From NCBI GenBank assembly GCA_937901285.1, contig CALCHI010000211.1, forward strand, positions 1-13,747: a stretch of 13,747 nucleotides of DNA, given 5' to 3'. How positions within the stretch are numbered: the first letter of the stretch is position 1; every line of letters starts with the position of its first letter. The notes under the pieces were generated by a model, which was given only the letters and a program-made list of their open reading frames with translations, made no database searches and was not told where the DNA came from. A program made the position numbers and the translations under genes. Origin of the DNA: UBA8437 sp003445035 (GTDB lineage: Bacteria > Planctomycetota > Planctomycetia > Planctomycetales > Planctomycetaceae). Below, piece after piece: positions 13,315 to 13,747 of this stretch.

Positions 13315-13747
13315 GGCTCGCCGTAGTAGATATGGTGCGGCCGATTCAGCTCGTCGACCCACGCCGTGGTATCAGGCAGTCCGAGCGAATGGTAGATCGT
13401 GGCGGCGACGTTTTCGGGTCGCTGGGCGTTGGAGGCCGGGTAGGCGGCCTGGTCGTCCGAGGTGCCGACGGCCCGCCCGCCCTGGATGCCGCCTCCGGCG
13501 AAGAAGGCACTCTGCACCGCGCCCCAGTGGTCACGGCCGGGCAGCTTGGTGTTGATCTTGGGCGTGCGGCCCATTTCCCCGAGCATCACGATCAGGGTCT
13601 CGTCCAGCATCCCGCTCTCTTGGAGATCGTCGATCAGTGCCGAGAGACCCTGGTCGGTCGGGGGCAGCAGGCAGTCCTTGAGCAACGGGAACGCGTTGTC
13701 GTGAGTGTCCCAGGTCTCGTTGTTGCCCAGGTTGACCTGCACCAGGT
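13296..13747 (-). CDS. DUF1501 family protein, C-terminal part only
   Basis: This is the last 149 or so residues of a protein whose start lies beyond the right end of the window; a GTG at 13742 is in frame but is internal. The family is shown by LGEMGRTPKIN, where the usual GEFGRTP has Met for Phe, then LPGRDHWG and AFFAGGGIQGGRAVG. The ending, with NVAATIYHSLGLPD and IYYGEPIYDLL, is typical for the subgroup normally paired with DUF1553. In such pairs DUF1553 usually lies just upstream, which would be outside this window. The signal region cannot be seen. It is the third DUF1501 gene in this window and converges on the APC permease with a 16-base overlap. Confidence 0.93.
   Translation of the reverse strand, partial: LVQVNLGNNETWDTHDNAFPLLKDCLLPPTDQGLSALIDDLQESGMLDETLIVMLGEMGRTPKINTKLPGRDHWGAVQSAFFAGGGIQGGRAVGTSDDQAAYPASNAQRPENVAATIYHSLGLPDTTAWVDELNRPHHIYYGEPIYDLL

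Overview
The window looks like a G+C-rich planctomycete chromosome fragment, probably Pirellulales or a relative; that placement is an inference from gene content. It holds the C-terminal part of a DUF1553 (PSD1) protein followed directly by a DUF1501 protein, two more DUF1501 genes, a DUF6807 protein, a lipoprotein made of about 21 leucine-rich repeats, and two exported alpha/beta hydrolases. DUF1553/DUF1501 pairs, often in many copies, are a hallmark of planctomycete genomes. There are no RNA genes, insertion sequences, CRISPR arrays or prophage genes that I can support. Genes are tightly packed and no gene-free stretch exceeds about 260 bases.

Layout. 2-1949 (+): end of a DUF1553 protein, then a Tat-exported DUF1501 protein. 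1963-5180 (-): a three-gene operon transcribed leftward, made of DUF1501 (Tat-exported), DUF6807 (cytoplasmic) and a secreted alpha/beta hydrolase, with gaps of 18 and 2 bases. 5181-5436: a divergent intergenic region with two inverted repeats, including a perfect 8-bp-arm palindrome. 5437-8092 (+): a DapA/N-acetylneuraminate-lyase-family aldolase overlapping by 11 bases a sodium:solute symporter. 8040-9959 (-): the LRR lipoprotein, whose 3' end overlaps the symporter's by 53 bases. 10123-11229 (+): a second secreted alpha/beta hydrolase. 11446-13311 (+): an unrecognised small acidic protein and an APC-family amino-acid permease. 13296-13747 (-): the C-terminal part of a third DUF1501 protein, overlapping the permease tail to tail by 16 bases.

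How the genes may work together. The divergent block at 1963-8092 is the most system-like part. A sodium-coupled symporter and a Schiff-base aldolase are translationally coupled on one side. On the other side lie an exported hydrolase, a DUF6807 protein and a DUF1501 protein. This arrangement suits uptake and breakdown of a small organic acid or sugar acid released outside the cytoplasm, with both arms controlled from one shared region. The substrate cannot be read from the sequence. The aldolase lacks the usual GTTGE-type carboxylate-binding loop, and the symporter has an unusually long soluble loop, so neither should be given a standard substrate by name. This is a hypothesis built from family knowledge and gene order, not a demonstrated pathway.
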